A stretch of DNA of 10,513 nt from Myxococcales bacterium (lineage in GTDB: Bacteria > Desulfobacterota_B > Binatia > UBA1149 > SPBQ01), in assembly GCA_004525875.1 (NCBI GenBank), contig SPBQ01000036.1, positions 1 through 10,513 on the forward strand, in the 5' to 3' direction. Below, one piece after another: positions 1 to 6,700 of this stretch. Numbering within the stretch: position 1 is the first letter of the stretch; each line of letters starts with the position of its first letter. The position numbers and the translations under genes are program-made. The notes below the pieces were generated by a model. It was not told where the DNA came from and did no database searches. It was given only the letters and a program-made list of their open reading frames with translations.

Positions 1-273
1 CGCCACGTCGCGGCCGTCGCGGCGTTGCTGCGTGGCGAGCTGGCGGGCGATACGGTGCTGGTCGTGGGGCACTCGCACACGATCCCGCGGCTGCTCGAAG
101 CGCTCGGCTCACCCCCCGTCGAGGAGTTGTGCCGGGACACCGACTACTCGAAGATGTTCGTCGTCACGCTGCGTGAGGGCCGCCCCACACGCCTGCTTCG
201 CACGCGCTACGGCTCGCCGGATCCGCCGGCACCGCGCGGTTGCACGGGCGGCCGGGAGGCTCCGGGCCGCTGA
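1..273 (+). CDS. Histidine phosphatase (phosphoglycerate mutase-like) family protein, C-terminal part
   Basis: The gene runs in from the left edge; 90 codons and the TGA stop at 271-273 are visible. The motif VVGHSHTIPRLLEALG near residues 20-35 of the fragment is the second conserved histidine block of the histidine phosphatase superfamily. It is followed by an acidic helix and the DYSKMFVVTL strand typical of short phosphatases of this group. The first (RHG) motif lies outside the window, so catalytic competence and substrate cannot be judged. Members hydrolyse phosphate esters through a phosphohistidine intermediate, but the substrate here is unknown. The last 20 or so residues are Pro/Gly/Arg-rich and look like a disordered tail. 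mtgA follows on the same strand after about 90 bp and could be co-transcribed. Confidence 0.8.
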   Translation, partial: RHVAAVAALLRGELAGDTVLVVGHSHTIPRLLEALGSPPVEELCRDTDYSKMFVVTLREGRPTRLLRTRYGSPDPPAPRGCTGGREAPGR

Positions 274-365
274 GGCCGAGCGGGTCGAGGAGTCGTTCTG
301 GTGCATCCAGTCAGGCCTCCGTTGGTCGTGCTCGACGCGATGGTCCGGTCGGTGTTCTTCCGGTG

Positions 366-1094
366 GTGAGGCTGGATACGACCGCCGGTTTCCGGGACGC
401 TCTGCGCCGTCGTGTGATGCTCGCGGTTCGCATCGCCGCCGCGTTGGTCGTCGGTGTGCTGCTGCTCTGTGTCGGTCTGACTCTCCCGCTGCGTTGGATC
501 GACCCTCCGACGAGCTCGTTCATGATCCGGTATGCGCGTGCCACGCCGCCGAGCGTCGTCGCACGTTTCGACTGGCAACCGATGGACCGCATCGCGCCGT
601 CGCTGGCCGTCGCGGTCATTGCTGCCGAGGACCAGCGCTTCCTCGATCACCGTGGGTTCGACTTCGCGTCGATCGCGAGCGCGCTCGAGGAAAACCAGAG
701 CCGGGCGCGCCAGCGCGGCGCGAGCACGATCACACAGCAGCTGGCGAAGAACCTGTATCTGTGGCCCGGACGCAGCATGATCCGAAAGGGGCTGGAGGCG
801 GGAATGACCTTGTTCCTCGAGTTGTGTCTGCCGAAACGACGGATCCTCGAGATCTATCTGAACGTCGTGCAGTTCGGTCCAGGCGTGTACGGTGCAGGCG
901 CGGCAGCGACCGCGTTCTTCGACAAGTCGGCCGCCGAGCTCACCGAGCACGATTCGGCTCTGCTCGCGGCCGTGCTGCCGAGCCCCTCGCGCTCGTCGGT
1001 CGTCGATCCCTCTGCCTACGTCCAGGCGCGCGCCGCATTCATCGAGAGACAGTCGCGACAGCTCGGAGGCGATAGCCTGGTTGCCGACCTGTAG
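366..1094 (+). CDS. mtgA: Monofunctional biosynthetic peptidoglycan transglycosylase (GT51)
   Basis: MtgA polymerises lipid II into glycan strands at the outer face of the inner membrane, without a transpeptidase domain. With the GTG start at 366 the protein is 242 residues, the usual length for the family. A short Arg-rich cytoplasmic tail is followed by one transmembrane helix (about residues 19-41). The GT51 motifs appear in order: VIAAEDQRF with the catalytic Glu near residue 88, RGASTITQQLAKN at 117-129, RKGLEAGMTLFLEL, KRRILEIYLNVVQFG from 157, and ALLAAVLPSPSR. It ends RQLGGDSLVADL, like E. coli MtgA. There is no clear Shine-Dalgarno. GTG 363, GTG 414 and ATG 417 are alternative starts, and the ATG would give 225 residues. 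It follows the histidine-phosphatase gene and is convergent with the SnoaL-like gene. Function is near certain; the start is not. Confidence 0.93.
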   Translation: MRLDTTAGFRDALRRRVMLAVRIAAALVVGVLLLCVGLTLPLRWIDPPTSSFMIRYARATPPSVVARFDWQPMDRIAPSLAVAVIAAEDQRFLDHRGFDFASIASALEENQSRARQRGASTITQQLAKNLYLWPGRSMIRKGLEAGMTLFLELCLPKRRILEIYLNVVQFGPGVYGAGAAATAFFDKSAAELTEHDSALLAAVLPSPSRSSVVDPSAYVQARAAFIERQSRQLGGDSLVADL

Positions 1095-1118
1095 CAGGGT
1101 GAGGCCAGGCCGCCTGCG

Positions 1119-1141
1119 GCTGGCTCGCGGTGCGAGCCAGC
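1119..1141. terminator. GC-rich hairpin downstream of mtgA
   Basis: A perfect 10-bp inverted repeat (1119-1128 with 1132-1141, arms GCTGGCTCGC / GCGAGCCAGC) has a 3-nt loop and begins 24 bp after the mtgA stop. There is no T-run, so intrinsic termination is unproven. It could instead stall polymerase, block exonucleases or be part of a dispersed repeat. The string gcggctggctcgc at 1116-1128 recurs at 8667-8679. A tandem cgctcgct-a-cgctcgct follows at 1144-1160. Confidence 0.5.
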
Positions 1142-1163
1142 GCCGCTCGCTACGCTCGCTCTA

Positions 1164-1239
1164 CCATCGCCTGACGCCGCCTCCGGCGGCTAGTTCCGGC
1201 GCGAGCGCATGCGGTCGCACCAGCCGCCGGAGGTCAGGC
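1164..1239. repeat. Palindromic intergenic element, copy A
   Basis: The left part (1164-1191) matches 8645-8672 at 26 of 28 positions, 20 of them consecutive (1172-1191). Its GCCTGAC...CTCCGGCGGCT arm can pair with AGCCGCCGGAGGTCAGGC at 1222-1239, with a small bulge, around a loop of about 30 nt. The distal arm lies inside the 3' end of the minus-strand SnoaL-like gene, and that gene's TAG stop (1190-1192) abuts the proximal arm. The element lies between convergent genes, as copy B does. It could be a REP-like repeat or a bidirectional terminator. Confidence 0.6.
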
Positions 1240-1648
1240 CGTCGATCTTCACCCGCCGGTACACGAAGCGCCAGCGGCCGTCGATGACGGCGTAGCGGTC
1301 GACGTAGCGTCCCCAGTGATCGAGCCCGCGCTCGGTGAGTGTCTGGTAGTAGCACCGGCCGTTCGCCGTGTCCGGCCCCATCATGTCGATCTGGTGCGTC
1401 GCCGTGAAATGGCGGATGTACTCGGCGAGCCGCTCGTCGCCGGTGCTGCGGGCGACGCCCACGAACATGTCGCGAACGGCCTCACGCCCGCTGAAGACCG
1501 TCCCCTCGACCTCCATGACCGCATCCTGCGCGAAGAGCGCGGCCACCGTGTCGACGTCGCCGGTATCGCCGGCGGCGTTGTAACGGGCAACCAGGTCGCG
1601 GATCGACTCCCGCGCCACAGCCTCGGCGAGCTCCATTGCGGTGTCCAT
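1190..1648 (-). CDS. SnoaL-like / NTF2-fold family protein
   Basis: This is a 152-residue protein of the nuclear transport factor 2-like superfamily. The N-terminal helix ([42 protein letters not shown]) is followed by [13 protein letters not shown], a [24 protein letters not shown] strand pair, and [22 protein letters not shown]. This is the classic SnoaL_4-type pattern. The fold forms a small cone-shaped cavity used by ketosteroid isomerase-like and polyketide cyclase-like enzymes, but many members have no known activity and I cannot assign a substrate. The ATG at 1648 is chosen because no other start lies upstream in frame before the divergent glnS promoter region; it has no strong Shine-Dalgarno, and ATG 1636 is an alternative. 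The last codons form one arm of a palindrome. Confidence 0.85.
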   Translation of the reverse strand: MDTAMELAEAVARESIRDLVARYNAAGDTGDVDTVAALFAQDAVMEVEGTVFSGREAVRDMFVGVARSTGDERLAEYIRHFTATHQIDMMGPDTANGRCYYQTLTERGLDHWGRYVDRYAVIDGRWRFVYRRVKIDGLTSGGWCDRMRSRRN

Positions 1649-1705
1649 ACCGACTGGCTGCCCGGCGGGCCGAGCCAGCGCAAGACGCGAGCATGCGCGG
1701 GTTGG

Positions 1706-1734
1706 GAGACATTTCGCGATGTACCTCCTAGACT
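1706..1734 (+). promoter_or_regulatory. Candidate sigma-70 promoter for glnS
   Basis: GAGACA (1706-1711, 4/6 to TTGACA) and TAGACT (1729-1734, 4/6 to TATAAT) are separated by exactly 17 bp. Transcription would begin near 1741, about 30 nt before the glnS GTG and just upstream of its Shine-Dalgarno. It was identified by eye only. Confidence 0.4.
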
Positions 1735-1771
1735 GCACCGCCCGCGGGGCGAGGAAGGAGGGCGCGACGAG

Positions 1772-3463
1772 GTGACGAGCGAGACTGGACCAGCAAGGGA
1801 TTTCATTCGCGACATCGTCGCCGCCGATGTCGCGGCCGGCAAGAATGGCGGAGCTGTGGTCACCCGGTTCCCGCCCGAGCCGAACGGCTATCTCCACATC
1901 GGCCACGCGAAGTCGATCTGCCTGAACTTTGGCGTCGCCGCGGAGAATGCCCGAGGCCGCTGCCACCTGCGCTTCGACGACACCAATCCGACCGCCGAGG
2001 ACACCGAGTACGTGGACTCGATCCGGGAGGACGTTCGGTGGCTCGGCTTCGACTGGAACGAGCACCTCTACTACGCGTCCGACTACTTCGAGCGACTCCA
2101 CGGCTTCGCGATCGATCTCATCCGCGCCTGCAAGGCGTACGTCTGCGATCTCGATGCCGATGGAATCCGGGAGCATCGCGGCACGCTCAAGGAGCCGGGC
2201 CGCGACAGTCCGTACCGGGAGCGTTCGGTCGAGGAGAATCTGGATCTCTTCGCAAGGATGTCGGACGGGGAGTTCGACGCCGGCACACGCACCTTGCGAG
2301 CGAAGATCGACATGAGCTCGCCGATCATCGTCATGCGCGACCCGGTCATCTACCGGATCCAGCGGGCGCATCATCACCGTACCGGAGATCGCTGGTCCGT
2401 CTATCCAATGTACGATTTCGCCCACTGCCTCTCCGATTCGATCGAGGGCATCACGCATTCGTTGTGCACGTTGGAGTTCGCGGACAACAAGGCGCTGTAC
2501 GACTGGATCCTCGATCAGCTCGACGTGTCGTGCCACCCCGAGCAGATCGAGTTCGGCCGGCTCGATCTGACCTATACGGTGATGAGCAAGCGCATCCTTC
2601 GACGTCTCGTCGAGGAAGGGCACGTCGAGGGCTGGAACGATCCCCGCATGCCGACCCTCGCCGCGATGCGGCGTCGCGGCTATCCGGCTCCGGCGATCCG
2701 TCGGTTCTGTACGGACGTGGGCGTGACGCGTCATCACGCGCGCGTGCAATTCGACCAGCTCGAGCACGCCGTGCGCGACGAGCTCAACCGCACAGCCCCG
2801 CGTGTGATGGCCGTCCTGCGTCCGCTCAAGGTCGTGATCGAGAACTACCCCGAGGGCGGTGGCGAAGAGCTCGAGGCCGTCAACAATCCTGAGGATCCGT
2901 CGGCCGGGACGCGCAGGGTTCCATTCTCTCGCGAGCTCTACATCGAGCGTGACGACTTTTTGGAAGATCCGCCCAAAAAGTTCTTCCGACTCGCTCCGGG
3001 GCGTGAGGTGCGGTTACGGTACGCGTACTTCGTTCGTTGCGAGCAGGCGATCAAGGACGCTGACGGCAACGTCGTGGAGCTTCGCTGTAGTTACGATCCT
3101 GCCACGCGCGGAGGTGATGCTCCCGACGGACGCAAAGTGAAGGCAACGCTTCACTGGGTCTCCGCGGCGCATGCGATCTCCGCTGAGGTGCGCCTATACG
3201 ACCGGCTCTTCACGAGGGAGAGCCCGCTCGATCTCGACGAGGGGGAAGACTTCACTGTCGGTCTGAATGGCGCGTCACTCGAGATCCTGCGCGACTGTCC
3301 GGTGGAGCCGGCGCTCGCTTGCGCCGTTGCCGGCGATCGCTACCAGTTCGAGCGACTCGGCTACTTCTGCGTCGACCGTGGGTCGACGCCGGGCCGCGTT
3401 CTCTTCAATCGTACGGTGACTCTTCGCGACGCGTGGGCGAAGGTCGCCGTCGGGCGGGGCTGA
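1772..3463 (+). CDS. glnS: Glutaminyl-tRNA synthetase
   Basis: This class I aminoacyl-tRNA synthetase charges tRNA-Gln directly with glutamine in the cytoplasm. At 563 residues it is close in length to E. coli GlnS and recognisably similar throughout. [24 protein letters not shown] carries the HIGH motif at 42-45. LRFDDTNP and [11 protein letters not shown] are active-site and substrate-recognition blocks of the Glx-RS catalytic domain. VMSKR, with MSK at 271-273, is the KMSKS-equivalent loop. HVEGWDDP-type and RRRGY blocks follow, then the two anticodon-binding beta-barrels ([63 protein letters not shown]). The GTG start at 1772 is chosen because AAGGAGG lies 10 nt upstream (1755-1761) and the N-terminus then matches GlnRS. 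An upstream in-frame extension has no family similarity. Confidence 0.97.
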   Translation: MTSETGPARDFIRDIVAADVAAGKNGGAVVTRFPPEPNGYLHIGHAKSICLNFGVAAENARGRCHLRFDDTNPTAEDTEYVDSIREDVRWLGFDWNEHLYYASDYFERLHGFAIDLIRACKAYVCDLDADGIREHRGTLKEPGRDSPYRERSVEENLDLFARMSDGEFDAGTRTLRAKIDMSSPIIVMRDPVIYRIQRAHHHRTGDRWSVYPMYDFAHCLSDSIEGITHSLCTLEFADNKALYDWILDQLDVSCHPEQIEFGRLDLTYTVMSKRILRRLVEEGHVEGWNDPRMPTLAAMRRRGYPAPAIRRFCTDVGVTRHHARVQFDQLEHAVRDELNRTAPRVMAVLRPLKVVIENYPEGGGEELEAVNNPEDPSAGTRRVPFSRELYIERDDFLEDPPKKFFRLAPGREVRLRYAYFVRCEQAIKDADGNVVELRCSYDPATRGGDAPDGRKVKATLHWVSAAHAISAEVRLYDRLFTRESPLDLDEGEDFTVGLNGASLEILRDCPVEPALACAVAGDRYQFERLGYFCVDRGSTPGRVLFNRTVTLRDAWAKVAVGRG

Positions 3464-3499
3464 CACCCGCGCGCCTGACTCTTCGCCGACCCAGCGCGC

Positions 3500-3524
3500 G
3501 CCGGCCGCTGGCTCGAGGGCCGGC
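3500..3524 (+). terminator. Possible glnS terminator hairpin without T-run
   Basis: GCCGGCC (3500-3506) pairs with GGCCGGC (3518-3524) across an 11-nt loop, 36 bp after the glnS stop. No T-tract follows, so the terminator role rests on position and stem strength only. Confidence 0.3.
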
Positions 3525-3841
3525 GAGCGGCACGCGATGTGGCGTCGCAATCCTGTCGTGCACACCTGCTCGATCGCTGGCTGTGCTCGCAGCCACGCAA
3601 TCGCCGGGCCCGCGCCCTGGCCGGGGCGGTCGAGCCGCAAGTGCCTGGGCGCCTGAAGCATCAGACGCCTCGAGCGGACCATTGCGCGTGGCGCTTGCGC
3701 GTTGTCCCGGGAACTCCAGCACCGTGCCCCGTGTGAGGGGGGCGCCCCTCATGCGCCACGCTGCCGTGCATGGCACCGGACGTGCGCTGATCGCGGGCGA
3801 GGTGTGTGCGCGGTGAGGCTCGCCTCCGTACGCGCTCGCGC

Positions 3842-3857
3842 TGGTACGACCATTGCT
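3842..3857 (+). promoter_or_regulatory. Sigma-54 (-24/-12) promoter candidate for the ATPase fusion gene
   Basis: TGGTACGACCATTGCT matches the sigma-54 consensus TGGCACG-N4-TTGCW at every specified position except one (T for C). The invariant GG (3843-3844) and GC (3855-3856) have the required 12-bp offset. The expected transcription start is near 3868, leaving a 5' leader of about 40 nt before the ATG at 3908. If real, the gene needs a bacterial enhancer-binding protein for activation. I did not identify an upstream activator site. Confidence 0.6.
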
Positions 3858-3907
3858 GAGATTGCACGCGGATAGATCCCACACGTGCGAGCGTCGAGCG
3901 CTCCCGC

Positions 3908-5794
3908 ATGGACCAACGCGAGATGGCGCATACATCGATGTACGAGCACTACTACAATCTCAGAGAGAACCCCTTCTCCGGCACGACCGATCCGCACGGC
4001 TACTTCGTGACCGCGTCGACGCGCGAGGCGATGGCGTCGATCATCCACGGTGTTCGCTCCCGCAAGGGATTCATCACTCTGGTGGGTCAGCCGGGGTCCG
4101 GCAAGACGACGCTGCTGCGTAGGGTCGCCGAAGAGCTAGCGAGCGACACCCAGGTCGCCATGCTCTTCAACTCCGGCGTCACGTTCGACGAACTGCTCGA
4201 GTTCATCTGCATCGACCTCGGCATCGTACTTGACGACTCGCGGCGACTGACGAGGCTCACTCGGCTCAACGAGTACCTTCTGGGCGCGCTATGCGCGGGA
4301 CGCAACGTCGTCGTCATCATCGACGATGCACAGACGCTCGACGACAAGACGCTGGAGGAGCTGCGGCTGCTCACGAACCTGGAGACCACGAAGGAGAAGG
4401 TCCTCCAGGTCGTCCTCAGCGGCCGGCCCGAGCTCGGGGACAAGCTCAACCAGTACAACCTTCGCCAGGTACATCAGCGGATCGGCGTTCGCGCGCGACT
4501 CGAGCCGCTGTCGGCCGGCGAGGTGGGCGAGTATGTCGAGACGCGGCTGTGCGCGGTCGGCGCCGAGCGCCAGGATCTCTTCATAGCGGCCGACCTCGCG
4601 CGTGTTTGGAAGGCCACGGGCGGGATTCCGCAGGCGATCAACCTTGTTTGTGATCACGCGCTGACGACGGCGTTCACGGGCGGCGAGCGGCCGGTCTCCA
4701 CTGCGACGATCAAGCAGGCGATCAGCAGAACGTGCGGCGGCCCGCGATCGCGGCGCTTGCGGGCGCGCGTAGACCGTGACTTCGGGACGCGCTCGAGGAT
4801 GTACTTTGCGGCGGCGGTCGCCGCCGCCTGCTGCGTACCGATCCTGACCACGTTCGCTTCGGAGACGATCCGCGAGCGAACCGAATACGCGGCTCCCTCG
4901 GAGATCGCTGCCGCGCGGACGGCCGCGCAGATTCCCCCTCGTTTCGAGACGCCGGCCGGACAACTCGCGCTCTCGGTCATTCCCACCGATAGCGACAGGA
5001 GCCACTGGAAACCCGATCGTGTCATGCCGACCGAGCTGGTGATGGGGCTGCCGGGGGAGTGTGGAAACGGTTTGGTCGAGCGAGGCGAGGAATGCGACGA
5101 CGGCAACTCTTACGATTGGGACCGCTGTCTGACGAGTTGTGTCAACGCGGCGTGCGGAGACGGGGTCATTCTCAACGGGATCGAGCCCTGCGACGACGGC
5201 AATGACCTCAACGAGGACTCCTGCCTGACCGGCTGTATGCGCGCCACCTGTGGCGACGGCTACACGTGGCAAGGCGTCGAGGAATGCGACGACGGCAACG
5301 GCGCCGACTCCGATGGTTGTCTCACGAGCTGTGTGGTCGCACGCTGTGGAGACGGATTCGTGTTCGAAGATGCTGAGTCGTGCGATGACGGCAACACATC
5401 CGACCTCGATGCATGCCTGAGTAGCTGCGTTCCTGCGTCTTGCGGTGACGGCTTTGTTCTCGAGGGTGTCGAGGAGTGCGACGATGGCAACGCAACCGAC
5501 ACCGACGGCTGCTCGAGTCGATGCCGGAGCGTCGCGCCCGGCTATGCCGACGCGCCGGTTCGATCGCGGAGTCTCGCTGGAACCCGTCGTTCGCTCGCGG
5601 ACGGCAGCACTGGCGGCGAGCTCGACCGGGCGCCACGACCGATCCTGGACGCACCGCCGGCCGATGTGCCGCGTGTGAGCTGGGCCGACCCTTCGGCCGC
5701 TCTTCGCGACGAGGACGAGGGCAGGCCCGCATCCTCGCTGCCGTTGATCGAGGAAGCGATCGGGGATCGGCTAGCGGGGCTCGAAAACCGCTAG
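3908..5794 (+). CDS. ExeA/GspA-type AAA+ ATPase fused to a transmembrane helix and five DUF4215-like Cys-rich repeats
   Basis: This 628-residue protein has three parts. Residues 11-285 form an ExeA-like AAA+ ATPase. It opens MYEHYYNLRENPFSGTTDP, with Walker A GQPGSGKT at 60-67 and Walker B VVVIIDDAQ near 134-142. LSGRPELGDKLNQYNLRQVHQRI, a LEPLSAGEVGEYVETRL lid region and GGIPQAINLVCDHAL follow. A basic stretch (RSRRLRARVDRDFGTRSR) precedes one transmembrane helix at about 298-318, implying a cytoplasmic ATPase and periplasmic C-terminus. Residues 385-543 hold five Cys repeats. A Pro/Ala/Asp-rich tail follows. ExeA proteins use this topology to assist secretin assembly at peptidoglycan, but their usual C-terminus is a peptidoglycan-binding domain, absent here. 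The substrate is unknown. The ATG at 3938 (residue 11) is an alternative start closer to the family pattern. The stop overlaps that of the convergent lipoprotein gene. Confidence 0.92.
   Translation: MDQREMAHTSMYEHYYNLRENPFSGTTDPHGYFVTASTREAMASIIHGVRSRKGFITLVGQPGSGKTTLLRRVAEELASDTQVAMLFNSGVTFDELLEFICIDLGIVLDDSRRLTRLTRLNEYLLGALCAGRNVVVIIDDAQTLDDKTLEELRLLTNLETTKEKVLQVVLSGRPELGDKLNQYNLRQVHQRIGVRARLEPLSAGEVGEYVETRLCAVGAERQDLFIAADLARVWKATGGIPQAINLVCDHALTTAFTGGERPVSTATIKQAISRTCGGPRSRRLRARVDRDFGTRSRMYFAAAVAAACCVPILTTFASETIRERTEYAAPSEIAAARTAAQIPPRFETPAGQLALSVIPTDSDRSHWKPDRVMPTELVMGLPGECGNGLVERGEECDDGNSYDWDRCLTSCVNAACGDGVILNGIEPCDDGNDLNEDSCLTGCMRATCGDGYTWQGVEECDDGNGADSDGCLTSCVVARCGDGFVFEDAESCDDGNTSDLDACLSSCVPASCGDGFVLEGVEECDDGNATDTDGCSSRCRSVAPGYADAPVRSRSLAGTRRSLADGSTGGELDRAPRPILDAPPADVPRVSWADPSAALRDEDEGRPASSLPLIEEAIGDRLAGLENR
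5060..5536 (+). repeat. Five tandem Cys-rich repeats (CGDG...CDDGN...DGC...C)
   Basis: These are protein-level repeats inside the ATPase fusion gene. They start at Cys 385, 416, 448, 480 and 512, giving a period of 31, 32, 32 and 32 residues. Each follows C-G-[DN]-G-x7/8-C-D-D-G-N-x3-[DE]-x2-C-x3-C, with four cysteines per unit and 20 in all. The pattern is that of DUF4215 / the Myxococcus cysteine-rich repeat found in secreted myxobacterial proteins. The DDGNxxDxDGC stretch resembles acidic calcium-binding loops, which is inference only. Disulfide formation would need the oxidising periplasm, consistent with the predicted topology. Confidence 0.88.
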
Positions 5795-5795
5795 C
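5770..5795. terminator. Inverted repeat spanning the shared stop codons of two convergent genes
   Basis: GCTAGCGG (5770-5777) and CCGCTAGC (5788-5795) form a perfect 8-bp stem around a 10-nt A-rich loop. The right arm contains the CTAG that holds both TAG stops. A second small stem (CGCGC/GCGCG, 5795-5809) follows directly. It is a plausible bidirectional terminator, although there is no T-run on either side. Confidence 0.45.
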
Positions 5796-6600
5796 GCGCG
5801 TTCTGCGCGGCAAAACGATTTCTGAAGGCCAGCGACGACGTCGCGGTGGTGGCTGGCGCGTCGAGCTCGAGCGATGCGAGCCACTGTCCGTCGCAGCTAC
5901 CTTCCCGGTACTGGTGTTCGAGCGACTTTTCCCGGCCGTCTGCTTCCTCGCTGGGGACCGATGCGGGCCGGCGCTCGACCACCGTCGTCACCAGGCGATA
6001 GCCCTGCGCCGCGAGTATGCAGAAGGACACGTACGAGCGCAGCCGAGTGGCATCGTCGGTCGACCGACGAACGAAATCATATCGATAACTCGCATAGACG
6101 GCCGGCCGTCCCGCCAGCTCTACGTCCTTTCGCACCAGCTCGGTCGAAGCCCCGACGTACTGCTGGTCATACTGTTCCAGGTAGCCGGTGATGATCGCGT
6201 CGGCGTGCCGTGCGAGATCGTCGTAGCGGCGATAGGGGTCGGGGGCAGCGAGCACGACGTGATAGATTTCGTCGTCGTGATCGACGGAGGGGCCGAACAT
6301 CACGTAGTCGACGCGCGCGCCCTCGACCATGCCTCGCCCGTCCTCCAGGCGCAGGCCCTCGTGGAGGCGTCCCGCCCCGACGGCGGCCTGCCCGGTCACG
6401 AACACGGTCGGAACGGCCACTCGGAACGCACCGTCGGGTGCCGTGTACGTCGTGCCCGACACGGCGCCGGCCACCGGAGCCGCGGGCAGCGATGCCGCGA
6501 CGGTGGTGGCCGCGCGCGGCGCGCACGCGCCGGCGAGGCCGCACACGATCATGCACGCGAACCTCGCGAGTCTTCGCGAGCCAGTCTGAATCCGTTCCAA
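5791..6600 (-). CDS. Putative lipoprotein of unknown function
   Basis: I do not recognise this family. With the TTG start at 6600 it has 269 residues. A basic n-region (GSRRLAR) and hydrophobic stretch lead to LAGAC, a lipobox-like site with the acylated Cys at residue 26 (position -3 is Ala rather than the preferred Leu). A Ser/Ala/Pro-rich linker precedes TTYTAPDGAFRVAVPTVF, which recalls the 'folded beta, Phe-x-Val-x-x-Pro' start of PsbP/DUF1795-like lipoproteins; this is only a hint. A mixed alpha/beta domain follows (GRPAVYASYRYDFVRR; SYVSFCILAAQGYRLVTTVVERRP). GTG at 6612 or 6609 and ATG at 6723 are alternative starts. The ATG would put about 40 unrelated residues before the signal, so it is disfavoured. 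No start has a good Shine-Dalgarno. The gene is convergent with, and overlaps by 4 bp, the ATPase fusion gene. Confidence 0.75.
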   Translation of the reverse strand: MERIQTGSRRLARFACMIVCGLAGACAPRAATTVAASLPAAPVAGAVSGTTYTAPDGAFRVAVPTVFVTGQAAVGAGRLHEGLRLEDGRGMVEGARVDYVMFGPSVDHDDEIYHVVLAAPDPYRRYDDLARHADAIITGYLEQYDQQYVGASTELVRKDVELAGRPAVYASYRYDFVRRSTDDATRLRSYVSFCILAAQGYRLVTTVVERRPASVPSEEADGREKSLEHQYREGSCDGQWLASLELDAPATTATSSLAFRNRFAAQNAR

Positions 6601-6700
6601 CGGTCCCACCACAGCGCGAACGCTTTGCGCGTCCCCAAGGAGAAAGCGTACCAACCCGTCGGCCGAGTCCGCTACCACGATTTCGACGCTCGCATCTCTC

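Larger units (their letters stand above)
3464..3907. other. Gene-free gap with hairpins, between glnS and the ATPase fusion gene
   Basis: I find no convincing gene in these 444 bp; the open frames here are low-complexity Arg/Ala/Ser-rich shadows with no family resemblance. I also see no tRNA T-loop signature. The visible structures are a 7-bp GCCGGCC/GGCCGGC hairpin (3500-3524), TGGCTG/CAGCCA (3578-3595), GGCGCCTGA/TCAGACGCC with one mismatch (3648-3669), and TGAGGGG/CCCCTCA with a 4-nt loop (3734-3751). The sigma-54-like promoter sits near the right end. A small RNA or decayed sequence cannot be excluded. Confidence 0.5.

Noticed and set aside
1482..1712. Minus-strand frame with an ATG at 1712 and a good AGGAGG ten bases upstream
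   Set aside because: Its product is Arg/Gly-rich low complexity, it overlaps the SnoaL-like gene out of frame, and no family resemblance is seen. The SD-like string is probably chance, though a short leader peptide cannot be wholly excluded.
1316..1771. In-frame N-terminal extension of glnS
   Set aside because: The extension is antisense to the SnoaL-like gene and shows no GlnRS similarity, while GTG 1772 has a proper Shine-Dalgarno and gives the family's normal N-terminus.
3734..3751. TGAGGGG/CCCCTCA hairpin as the glnS terminator
   Set aside because: It lies about 270 bp after the glnS stop and has no T-run, so it is noted only as one of several hairpins in the gap.
3405..3935. Long minus-strand frame over the glnS-ATPase gap
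   Set aside because: The composition is Arg/Ala/Pro/Ser low complexity typical of antisense frames in GC-rich DNA, it overlaps the ends of two real genes, and it has no motif.
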